This document shows, piece after piece, positions 1-5,105 of a stretch of DNA of 5,105 nt. The position numbers were made by a program, and so were the translations under genes. Numbering within the stretch: position 1 is the first letter of the stretch; every line of letters begins with the position of its first letter. The stretch comes from an uncultured Lachnospiraceae bacterium (GTDB taxonomy: Bacteria > Bacillota > Clostridia > Lachnospirales > Lachnospiraceae). The DNA is taken from positions 1 through 5,105 of the forward strand of contig CANQYH010000235.1 in the NCBI GenBank assembly GCA_947628025.1, written 5' to 3'. The notes under the pieces were generated by a model. It was not told the DNA's origin. It worked only from the letters and a program-made list of their open reading frames with translations, and searched no databases.

Positions 1-1270
1 ACGAACGGGTCGCCACCGGCAGGACCTCTCCCTGGGCCACGTAGGCGCGCAGATGATTGTCCGCTGTGCTTTGCAGGCGGTAGAATGTGATGTCACCCGG
101 CACGATATCGCCCTCCAGAGTCCCCTGGGTCACTTCCTCGGGCAGGGAACGAGCCATGATCAGCTGATACTTCATCGTGCACTTGGACAGCTTCTTGGAG
201 CAGGTATTGCCGCAATGGAAGCCCATGAACGTGTCCTTGTGGGTATAATCAAATTTTCCTTTGATGTCGGCCTCGTACAGATCCGCCGGCACCGTATTGT
301 TGATATCCAGCAGGGTCACGATATCCTGGCTCACGCAGGCGCCGATGAACTCGCTGAGCGCTCCGTAGATATCCACTTCGCAGGATACCGGGATGCCGCG
401 GCCGGTCAGACGGCTGTTTACATAGCAGGGCACGAAGCCGAACTGGGTCTGGAACGCGGGCCAGCATTTGCCGGCGATCGCCACATATTTGCGATAGCCC
501 TTGTGCGCGTCGATCCAGTCTAAAAGGGTCAATTCGTACTGAGCCAGCTTTTCCAGGATCTCCGGCTTCTTATTGCCGGCTCCCAGCTCTGCTTCCATAT
601 CTTTTACGACCTCCGGGATCCGGGGATCTCCGGCATGATGATTGAACGCCTCAAACAGATCCAGCTCGGAGTTTTCCTCGATCTCCACGCCCATGTTGTA
701 GAGCTGCTTGATCGGAGCGTTGCAGGCCAGGAAGTTTAACGGTCTGGGACCGAAGCTGATGATCTTTAAATTGGCCAGCCCCACCAGCGCCCTGGCGATG
801 GGCAGGAACTCCTCGATCATATCGGCACATTCCTCCGCCGTGCCCACAGGATATTCCGGAATGTAAGCCTTTATATTGCGAAGCTTTAAGTTATAGCTGG
901 CGTTCAGCATCCCGCAGTAAGCGTCGCCGCGTCCCTGGATCAGGCTGCCGCCGTCCTCCTCGGCCGCCGCGATGAACATGACCGGGCCGTCAAAATGCTT
1001 CGCCAGCAGGGTTTCGGAGATCTCCGGGCCGAAGTTGCCCAGATACACGACCAGCGCGTTGCATCCGGCCGCCTTGACGTCCTCCAATGCCTGGACCATA
1101 TGGATCTCGCTCTCCACGATGCAGACCGGGCACTCGTAGATATTGGCCGCATCGTACTTAGCCGCATACGCCTCCACCAGGGCCTTGCGGCGGTTGACCG
1201 ACAAAGATTCCGGGAAACAGTCGCGGCTGACCGCCACGATTCCCGCTTTTACAACAGGTACATTGCTCAT
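1..1270 (-). CDS. L-fucose/L-arabinose isomerase-like protein (3' end beyond window)
   Basis: This is a cytoplasmic aldose-ketose isomerase of the FucI/AraA superfamily (COG2407-like), expected to convert an aldose to its 2-ketose with a divalent metal, often Mn2+. The reading frame is open from ATG at 1270 to the window edge, giving 423 codons with no stop; relatives run to roughly 480-500 residues, so the C-terminus is missing. The start is supported by GGAGG at 1279-1283, 8 bases upstream. Visible blocks are GPRP (174-177), KCWP (268-271) and CEVD (297-300). Glu298 and Asp322 lie 24 residues apart, the same spacing as the metal ligands Glu337 and Asp361 of E. coli FucI. The third ligand, a C-terminal histidine in FucI, would fall outside the window; His352 in FHCGN is a conserved-looking alternative. 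The gene lies 208 bases after the DUF4867 gene and on the same strand as xylB. The substrate cannot be read from the sequence: L-fucose, D-arabinose, L-arabinose and D-xylose are all possible. The family is fairly sure, the substrate is not. Confidence 0.88.
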   Translation of the reverse strand, partial: MSNVPVVKAGIVAVSRDCFPESLSVNRRKALVEAYAAKYDAANIYECPVCIVESEIHMVQALEDVKAAGCNALVVYLGNFGPEISETLLAKHFDGPVMFIAAAEEDGGSLIQGRGDAYCGMLNASYNLKLRNIKAYIPEYPVGTAEECADMIEEFLPIARALVGLANLKIISFGPRPLNFLACNAPIKQLYNMGVEIEENSELDLFEAFNHHAGDPRIPEVVKDMEAELGAGNKKPEILEKLAQYELTLLDWIDAHKGYRKYVAIAGKCWPAFQTQFGFVPCYVNSRLTGRGIPVSCEVDIYGALSEFIGACVSQDIVTLLDINNTVPADLYEADIKGKFDYTHKDTFMGFHCGNTCSKKLSKCTMKYQLIMARSLPEEVTQGTLEGDIVPGDITFYRLQSTADNHLRAYVAQGEVLPVATRS

Positions 1271-1278
1271 GTGAATAT

Positions 1279-1283
1279 CCTCC
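1279..1283 (-). promoter_or_regulatory. Ribosome binding site of the isomerase gene
   Basis: GGAGG on the minus strand ends 8 bases before ATG 1270. It selects this ATG as the start; the first residues that follow (MSNVPVVKAGIVAVSRD) form the expected N-terminal beta strand of the family. Confidence 0.8.
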
Positions 1284-1294
1284 ATTTTTCATAG

Positions 1295-1322
1295 ATTATA
1301 GATCCGGCAGCTTTCGCTGCAA
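1295..1322 (-). promoter_or_regulatory. Possible internal promoter before the isomerase gene
   Basis: The minus strand carries a perfect TATAAT at 1300-1295. A weak -35, TTGCAG at 1322-1317, matches 3 of 6 consensus positions and is separated by 16 bases. Transcription would start near 1288, leaving a leader of about 18 bases that just includes the GGAGG. This could give the isomerase gene its own transcript besides read-through from xylB. The very short leader and the weak -35 make it uncertain. Confidence 0.35.
1307..1320 (-). other. Small hairpin with GAAA tetraloop in the spacer
   Basis: GCAGC-GAAA-GCTGC is a perfect 5-bp stem closed by a GNRA-type loop. No U-tract follows it (the next bases are CGGATCTATAATC), so it is not an ordinary intrinsic terminator. 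It lies between the putative -35 and -10 of the internal promoter. It could be an mRNA-stabilising or processing hairpin 5' of the isomerase message when the gene is transcribed by read-through. Confidence 0.4.
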
Positions 1323-1478
1323 GATGCACGGTTTGACTCCCCGGCCTTTTCTTCTCAGGCTAACCGCCAGCGCCCCCAAACTTCTATCAGGAAAATCCGT
1401 TTATGTAGATTCACCACAAGGAAAGGAACTAGATCGGCAGCAAGTTTCGCCGACAGATGTATTGGACCGGCCCCTGGC

Positions 1479-2099
1479 TCACACAGTGATATTCTCACCT
1501 TTCAGCCCGATAAACGCGTTCTCCGGCAGGCCGCCCTCGGCGTGGCCGATGAGCCATTTGTTCTTCGCAAACAGAAGACGGTCCTCTCCGAATACCTCTT
1601 CCACCGGCTCCATGTCAAAATTGGTCCCGGCCGGAAGAATGATCACGCAGCGGAAGCCGCCGTCGTCTGCCTGGCAGGGAGCGTAATGCAGGGTCGTCGC
1701 GTAGACCTCGATGACCGTGCCGGCCGGTACCAGAAACGCTTCCACGTTTGACGTATCGTAGGTATAATCGGCCTCGATATCCTGCTGCCTGCCGATCAGC
1801 AGCACCATGTCCGTAACCGCCACATTGACTTCGGAGGTCCTGTGATATTCCAGGGCGTTCAGTTTCCGGTTATGGCCGTTGCAGTAGCCCACCTGGATCG
1901 GATACTGGCCGTAAAGATTTTTCTCCATCTGCTTCGACACCGGCAGTTCTTCCAGTTCTTTCACCGACGCCACATACACCACATCGTCCGGAAGCGGCGT
2001 CTTCTCTTTCATGGCTGCCAGCAGACCGCTCACATCGTAGCCGGTCACCACCTTGCCGTACTCTTTAAACGCCGGGTCCGTAACCTTTTTGATCTCCAT
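1479..2099 (-). CDS. DUF4867 family protein, cupin-like, function unknown
   Basis: This is a complete 206-residue protein that I recognise as the DUF4867 family, which is seen in Bacillota and has no proven function. No signal peptide or membrane segment is visible, so it is probably cytoplasmic. The sequence has a cupin-like layout. A first block around residues 76-103 carries His76, Lys79, Glu84, His86 and Glu90 and ends in a glycine after a hydrophobic strand. A second block around 120-142 has Pro125-Ala-Gly127 followed by His138 (LHYAPC). A strand with FRCVIILPAGTN (149-160) follows. These could build a beta-barrel with a metal site, but this is inferred by eye. The start at ATG 2099 follows AGGAGG at 2109-2114 with 9-base spacing. 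The gene sits between xylB and an aldose isomerase on the same strand, which suggests work on the same sugar, for example as an epimerase, mutarotase or second isomerase. That role is inference only. Confidence 0.87.
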   Translation of the reverse strand: MEIKKVTDPAFKEYGKVVTGYDVSGLLAAMKEKTPLPDDVVYVASVKELEELPVSKQMEKNLYGQYPIQVGYCNGHNRKLNALEYHRTSEVNVAVTDMVLLIGRQQDIEADYTYDTSNVEAFLVPAGTVIEVYATTLHYAPCQADDGGFRCVIILPAGTNFDMEPVEEVFGEDRLLFAKNKWLIGHAEGGLPENAFIGLKGENITV

Positions 2100-2108
2100 G
2101 GATGATCT

Positions 2109-2114
2109 CCTCCT
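2109..2114 (-). promoter_or_regulatory. Ribosome binding site of the DUF4867 gene
   Basis: AGGAGG on the minus strand lies 9 bases before ATG 2099, within the 45-base gap after the xylB stop. It supports independent initiation on a shared xylB-DUF4867 transcript; no promoter-like element is evident in the gap. Confidence 0.75.
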
Positions 2115-2144
2115 TTTGCCTTACAGGGTATTTTCCATCGTCTC

Positions 2145-3668
2145 TTACAGGGCCGCCAGCTCTTTATAGCTGTTTTTCAGATTCACATACAGCTTCTTAT
2201 ACAATTTGTGGTATTCCCCGTAGGTCTTCTGGTTCTCCGGAATGGGCTGGCTGCATTTATCGGAAGAGACCAGCTTTGCGCAGGCCGCCTCCACGCTCTC
2301 ATAGATACCGCAGCCGACGCCGGCCAGGATCGCCACGCCCAGGGCCGGTCCCTCCGCCTGCCGGACCGTTTTCACCGGGCAACCATAAAGATCCGCCAGC
2401 ATCTGACGCCAGATGGGACTCTTGCCGCCGCCCCCGCAGGCCATCATCTCATCTACGGACACGCCCATCTCCCGCAGGATATCGTTGCAGTCCGCCAGGG
2501 AATAGGACACGCCCTCCATGACCGCCCGCAGCAGATGCGCTTTCGTGTGGATCGCGGAAAGCCCGAAGAATACGCCGCGGCAGTCCGGGTCCAGATGGGG
2601 CGTCCTCTCGCCCATCAGGTACGGAAGATAGATCAGCCGGTCGCTTCCCACCGGGACATTCTTGATATCGTGATTGATCAGATCGTAAACGTCCACCCGC
2701 ATCTCGTCGGCGGCCGCCACATAATCCTGGCAGAACTGATCCTTGAACCACTTCAGGGACAGGCCCGCGCCCTGGGTCACGCCCATCACATGCCAGGCCC
2801 CCGGCACCGCGCAGCAGCAGGTATGGACCCGCCCCTTGGGATCGATGGTCACCTGGCTGGAATGTGCAAAGACCACGCCGGAGGTACCGATCGTCGTGAA
2901 CGCCGTGCCGTCCCGGACCACGCCGGTACCCACGGCCGCGGCCGCATTGTCCCCCGCGCCGCCGACCACTTTCGTCTCCGTCGTCAGTCCCGTCACCTTC
3001 GCGATCTCCGGCAGGAGCTGCCCTGTCACCTCGCAGGACTCGTACACCGTGCCCAGCCATTCTTTCGGGATCTCCAACTTCTCAAGCACCACATCGGACC
3101 AGCAGCGTTCCGGCACGTCCAGCAGCTGCATCCCGCTGGCGTCCGACACTTCCGTGGCAAACACACCGGTCAATATATAGCGGATATAATCTTTCGGCAG
3201 CAGAATATGGCGGCAGCGGGCGTAATTGTCCGGCTCGTGCTTCCTGACCCAGAGGATCTTAGCGGCGGTCCAGCCCGTCAGCGGCGGATTGGCCGTGATC
3301 TCGATCCAGTCCTCCCTGGGCATCAGCTTCAGCATATCCTGCACCTCGGCTCCGGTCCTCTGATCGCACCAGATAATGGAGGGACGGATCACCTCGCCCG
3401 CCTCGTCCAGCATCACCAGGCCGTGCATCTGGCCGGAAATACCGATCCCCTTGATATCGGCGGCTGCCACCCCCGACTGCACCGTCACCTGCGCAAGCGT
3501 CTTCAGCACCGCGTCCCGCCAATCCTCCGGCCGCTGCTCCGCCCAGCCATTCTGCGGCTGCAACAGCGGATATTCGGCCGACGCAGACGCCATGATCGTG
3601 CCTTTCTCGTCAAAGAGCACGGTCTTTGTCGCCGATGTCCCCACATCGATTCCTATCAGGTAATACAT
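2145..3668 (-). CDS. xylB: Xylulokinase (FGGY carbohydrate kinase)
   Basis: This is a complete 507-residue cytoplasmic sugar kinase that transfers phosphate from ATP to D-xylulose, giving D-xylulose 5-phosphate for the pentose phosphate pathway. The N-terminal FGGY domain (about 3-245) begins with the phosphate-binding strand GIDVGTSATK (6-15) and has the xylulokinase-type sugar motif GQMHG (79-83) and WCDQRT (100-105). The FGGY signature TGWTAAKILW lies at 131-140, and Asp240 in GGAGDN corresponds to the catalytic Asp233 of E. coli XylB. The C-terminal domain (about 250-450) has GTSG (261-264), the second FGGY signature around GVSYSLADCND (386-396) and the nucleotide-binding glycine run GGGGKSP (412-418). 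Length is normal for the family. I chose ATG 3668 because AGGAGG lies 6 bases upstream; an ATG 30 codons further up encodes a Cys/Arg-rich stretch unlike the family and would lie upstream of the predicted transcription start. Ribulokinase or fuculokinase activity is possible given the FucI-like neighbour, but the motifs favour XylB. Confidence 0.93.
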   Translation of the reverse strand: MYYLIGIDVGTSATKTVLFDEKGTIMASASAEYPLLQPQNGWAEQRPEDWRDAVLKTLAQVTVQSGVAAADIKGIGISGQMHGLVMLDEAGEVIRPSIIWCDQRTGAEVQDMLKLMPREDWIEITANPPLTGWTAAKILWVRKHEPDNYARCRHILLPKDYIRYILTGVFATEVSDASGMQLLDVPERCWSDVVLEKLEIPKEWLGTVYESCEVTGQLLPEIAKVTGLTTETKVVGGAGDNAAAAVGTGVVRDGTAFTTIGTSGVVFAHSSQVTIDPKGRVHTCCCAVPGAWHVMGVTQGAGLSLKWFKDQFCQDYVAAADEMRVDVYDLINHDIKNVPVGSDRLIYLPYLMGERTPHLDPDCRGVFFGLSAIHTKAHLLRAVMEGVSYSLADCNDILREMGVSVDEMMACGGGGKSPIWRQMLADLYGCPVKTVRQAEGPALGVAILAGVGCGIYESVEAACAKLVSSDKCSQPIPENQKTYGEYHKLYKKLYVNLKNSYKELAAL

Positions 3669-3674
3669 CTCGCT

Positions 3675-3680
3675 CCTCCT
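3675..3680 (-). promoter_or_regulatory. Ribosome binding site deciding the xylB start
   Basis: AGGAGG (preceded by A, so AAGGAGG with position 3681) lies 6 bases before ATG 3668. It fixes the start at MYYLIGIDVG and argues against the ATG 30 codons upstream at 3758. Confidence 0.85.
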
Positions 3681-3706
3681 TCGATCTCCTCTGAATCTTT
3701 CAGCAC

Positions 3707-3721
3707 GGCAAATCCTTTGGC
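3707..3721. promoter_or_regulatory. Imperfect palindrome at the predicted xylB start point
   Basis: GGCAAA-TCC-TTTGGC has 6-base arms with one mismatch and overlaps the predicted transcription start. Its position would suit a repressor operator. It lacks the central CG common in LacI-family operators and I cannot assign a regulator, so this is a weak call. Confidence 0.2.
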
Positions 3722-3725
3722 AATT

Positions 3726-3754
3726 ATTATAACATCCTTTCCCATAAAAGAACA
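3726..3754 (-). promoter_or_regulatory. Extended -10 promoter for the xylB operon
   Basis: The minus strand reads TGT-TATAAT: a perfect -10 at 3731-3726 preceded by the TG dinucleotide (3734-3733) typical of extended -10 promoters. At 17-base spacing the -35 position (3754-3749) reads TGTTCT, a poor match, which the extended -10 may offset. Transcription would start near 3719, giving a leader of about 50 bases before ATG 3668. It sits in the 148-base gap after the esterase gene and probably drives xylB, the DUF4867 gene and perhaps the isomerase. Confidence 0.65.
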
Positions 3755-3768
3755 GCACCGAAACGGCT
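3754..3768. terminator. Weak hairpin, possible terminator after the esterase gene
   Basis: AGC-ACCGAAACG-GCT can fold as a short bulged stem. On the minus strand it is followed by GTTCTTTT, and on the plus strand by a run of seven T. The stem is only about 5 bp with a bulge and it touches the -35 region of the xylB promoter, so termination of the upstream esterase transcript here is plausible but would be inefficient. Confidence 0.25.
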
Positions 3769-3816
3769 TTTTTTATACTTTTTATGTTTCAATATTTCCG
3801 CCGCGGCCGCCGGGGA

Positions 3817-5105
3817 TCACAGCAGCCGGTCGTTCTCTTTCCGGGTATCCTGCCCCAGCACAAAGCAGAAATACAAAAGCTTCGCGGTCTTCTCCCTGGT
3901 GACCTCTTTCCACGGCTCAAAACGGGTCCCGCCCGCCAGACTGCCGCGCCGGATCCCGTCCTCGCTCCGCATCAGCCCCAGGCGGTAGACCGTTTCGATC
4001 GCTTCTGCCCATGCGTCCGGGACCTGCGATACGTCCGTCAGCCGTTCAAACGGAACCAGCGGATAATAAATGGTCTCTCCCACCGGGATGTTGGCGTCGT
4101 AATCCGGGTCCAATGGATCGATAGTCCGTCCGTTATAAGCGGTCATATAGCGGGGGCGGTTTTCTTCTCCCGGTCCAAAGCGCGTCCGATACGCCTGGCG
4201 GAGGATCACCGCCGCATCGCCGCGAAGAAGCGGCTGGGACTCCGGTCTCCGGGGCATGAGGGCTCCCGGGGCCAAAGTGTCCGCGCTTCCCATTTCATTT
4301 TCCAGCCCCCATACGATCTGAATTCCCCGCACGAATTCCTCCCTCGCACACGGTTCAAACGGCCGGAAATTTTCCTCCGCGTCTTTCGAAAACACGCCCA
4401 GCTGCATCATCTTCTCGATCTGGTTGCGGTAATACGCGCCGCGCCCGGACTGAACGTCGCGGCAGACCTCCGGGAATACGTTCGAGAAATCGCCGCTCCT
4501 TACAGCCTCCTGCGCGTCCGCCGAAAAAAGCCCGAACAGCGTCCGCGCCGTTTCCGCCGCGGGGTTCGCCGTCCCCTGCTCTCCTGCCTCATCCTCCGCC
4601 AGCGGCCCGTATCCTGCCGCCGCCCGGCCGGACCCGCCCGGTTTTTCCACGATCCCGGCCGCCCTGCCGGTCTCCTCGGCCGCGATCCTCACGTACTGCC
4701 GCGACAGGCATTCTTTAAAATGAGTCCCGTCCGGCCAGTTCCCGGGATTCCCGTTGGCGTAGCTGCCGCCGTTGCCCTTTCCGGGACATTCTCCGGGCTC
4801 CAGCGCCATGACCATCGCTTTCGCCCCCGCGCCGCCGATCTCGTTCAAATACTCCACGCCGCGGCGGTTCATATCCAAAAGCAGCGTCCCGGTCTTCGCA
4901 GCGGCCCTGCGGATCCGGCCGGGAAAATCCCTGCCGCGAAACGAATCCGCAAATACCGCATCGTCCGCGCAGGCGGCGTCGATGGCCGTCGTAGGCGTCA
5001 GAAGCACCGGCGTCATCCCTCTCAGCCGGATCGCCGGCAGAAAAAAGTCCAGCAGCTGAGAATCAAACATTTCCTCCGTGCTGCCCCGTCCGAACCGGCT
5101 TTCCT
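3817..5105 (-). CDS. SGNH/GDSL esterase, CE12-like, with SLH-like C-terminus (5' end beyond window)
   Basis: This looks like the C-terminal part of an SGNH-fold esterase resembling rhamnogalacturonan acetylesterases (family CE12), which remove acetyl groups from pectin or related glycans. The frame has no stop up to the window edge, so the gene begins outside and lacks its GDS serine block here. ATG 5070 has GGAGG only 2 bases away, too close for a normal start, so I treat it as internal. Counting from that ATG: RGMTPVLLTP (17-26) is the strand after the catalytic helices, LLLDMN (63-68) matches the PLIDLN-type block, and WPDGTHF (112-118) supplies the catalytic Asp114/His117 pair. A Gly/Ala/Glu-rich linker (about 140-175) leads to SLH-like repeats: about 195-256, a shortened one about 280-298, and a clear one about 341-406 with DAWAEAI, GLM and FEP..EVTREKTAK. 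This suggests surface attachment. The signal peptide would be in the missing part. It ends 148 bases before xylB. The enzyme class is fairly sure; the substrate and the SLH call are less so. Confidence 0.78.
   Translation of the reverse strand, partial: ESRFGRGSTEEMFDSQLLDFFLPAIRLRGMTPVLLTPTTAIDAACADDAVFADSFRGRDFPGRIRRAAAKTGTLLLDMNRRGVEYLNEIGGAGAKAMVMALEPGECPGKGNGGSYANGNPGNWPDGTHFKECLSRQYVRIAAEETGRAAGIVEKPGGSGRAAAGYGPLAEDEAGEQGTANPAAETARTLFGLFSADAQEAVRSGDFSNVFPEVCRDVQSGRGAYYRNQIEKMMQLGVFSKDAEENFRPFEPCAREEFVRGIQIVWGLENEMGSADTLAPGALMPRRPESQPLLRGDAAVILRQAYRTRFGPGEENRPRYMTAYNGRTIDPLDPDYDANIPVGETIYYPLVPFERLTDVSQVPDAWAEAIETVYRLGLMRSEDGIRRGSLAGGTRFEPWKEVTREKTAKLLYFCFVLGQDTRKENDRLL

Larger units (their letters stand above)
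1271..1478. other. 208-base spacer between DUF4867 and isomerase genes
   Basis: No minus-strand coding sequence continues through here: the upstream gene ends at TGA 1481-1479 and the next starts at 1270. It is much longer than the 45-base gap between xylB and the DUF4867 gene. I see no strong terminator after the DUF4867 stop, and I could not match the segment to a known riboswitch. The left end holds the ribosome binding site, a possible promoter and a GAAA hairpin. The plus strand stays open from ATG 1324 to 1686, but I see no ribosome binding site that would make it a gene. Confidence 0.5.

Noticed and set aside
1324..1686. Plus-strand 120-codon frame across the spacer and the DUF4867 3' end
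   Set aside because: There is no ribosome binding site and it overlaps the conserved end of the DUF4867 gene; it is not called as a gene, though the spacer part is flagged as a finding.
2120..2152. Direct repeat CCCTGTAAG (2144-2152 and 2120-2128) after xylB, with a tiny frame MENTL between
   Set aside because: The copies are only 9 bases and 24 bases apart, giving a second in-frame stop for xylB. The mini-frame has no ribosome binding site, so chance or a small duplication explains it.
3669..3758. Upstream extension of xylB to an ATG at 3758, adding 30 residues
   Set aside because: The extension is Cys/Arg-rich and unlike FGGY N-termini, overlaps the predicted promoter, and the strong AGGAGG lies directly before ATG 3668.
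3758..3772. Possible catabolite-response (cre) site around CCGAAACGG
   Set aside because: It matches only the AANCG core; the flanking TG and CA of the cre consensus are absent.
3803..3810. GCGGCCGC palindrome after the esterase stop
   Set aside because: It is a short GC-rich palindrome with no U-tract directly after it, and such sequences are expected by chance in DNA of this composition.
2208..3902. Long plus-strand open frame of 564 codons opposite xylB
   Set aside because: It is antisense to a clear kinase gene, rich in His/Arg/Gly as expected from a GC-rich mirror frame, and shows no recognisable domain.

Overview
The window holds four protein-coding genes, all on the minus strand, so it reads from right to left in the direction of transcription. 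High GC with strong AAGGAGG-type ribosome binding sites, a DUF4867-type protein, a fucose-isomerase-like enzyme and S-layer-homology-like repeats on an esterase all suggest a member of the Bacillota, probably a gut-type Clostridia (Lachnospiraceae-like). This placement is inferred from protein character and signals, not from a marker gene.

Layout by region: (1) 5105-3817: the 3' part of a gene for an SGNH/GDSL esterase resembling CE12 rhamnogalacturonan acetylesterases, with a C-terminal region that looks like degenerate S-layer homology (SLH) repeats. Its 5' end, including the GDS nucleophile block, lies beyond the window. (2) 3816-3669: an intergenic region with an extended -10 promoter and a weak hairpin. 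(3) 3668-2145: a complete xylulokinase (xylB). (4) 2099-1479: a complete DUF4867 protein of unknown function with cupin-like motifs. (5) 1478-1271: a 208-base spacer with no convincing gene, holding a GAAA-loop hairpin and a possible internal promoter. (6) 1270-1: an L-fucose/L-arabinose isomerase-like enzyme whose 3' end runs off the window.

The last three genes look like a sugar catabolic operon. An aldose is isomerised to a ketose by the FucI-like enzyme, the ketose is phosphorylated by the FGGY kinase (giving D-xylulose 5-phosphate if the kinase is a true xylulokinase), and the DUF4867 protein may act on the same sugar. The upstream esterase would release acetyl groups from plant polysaccharide at the cell surface, so the theme of the window is plant cell-wall carbohydrate use. 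No classical xylose isomerase (XylA) is visible beside xylB. Which sugar the isomerase and kinase really share is the main open question.
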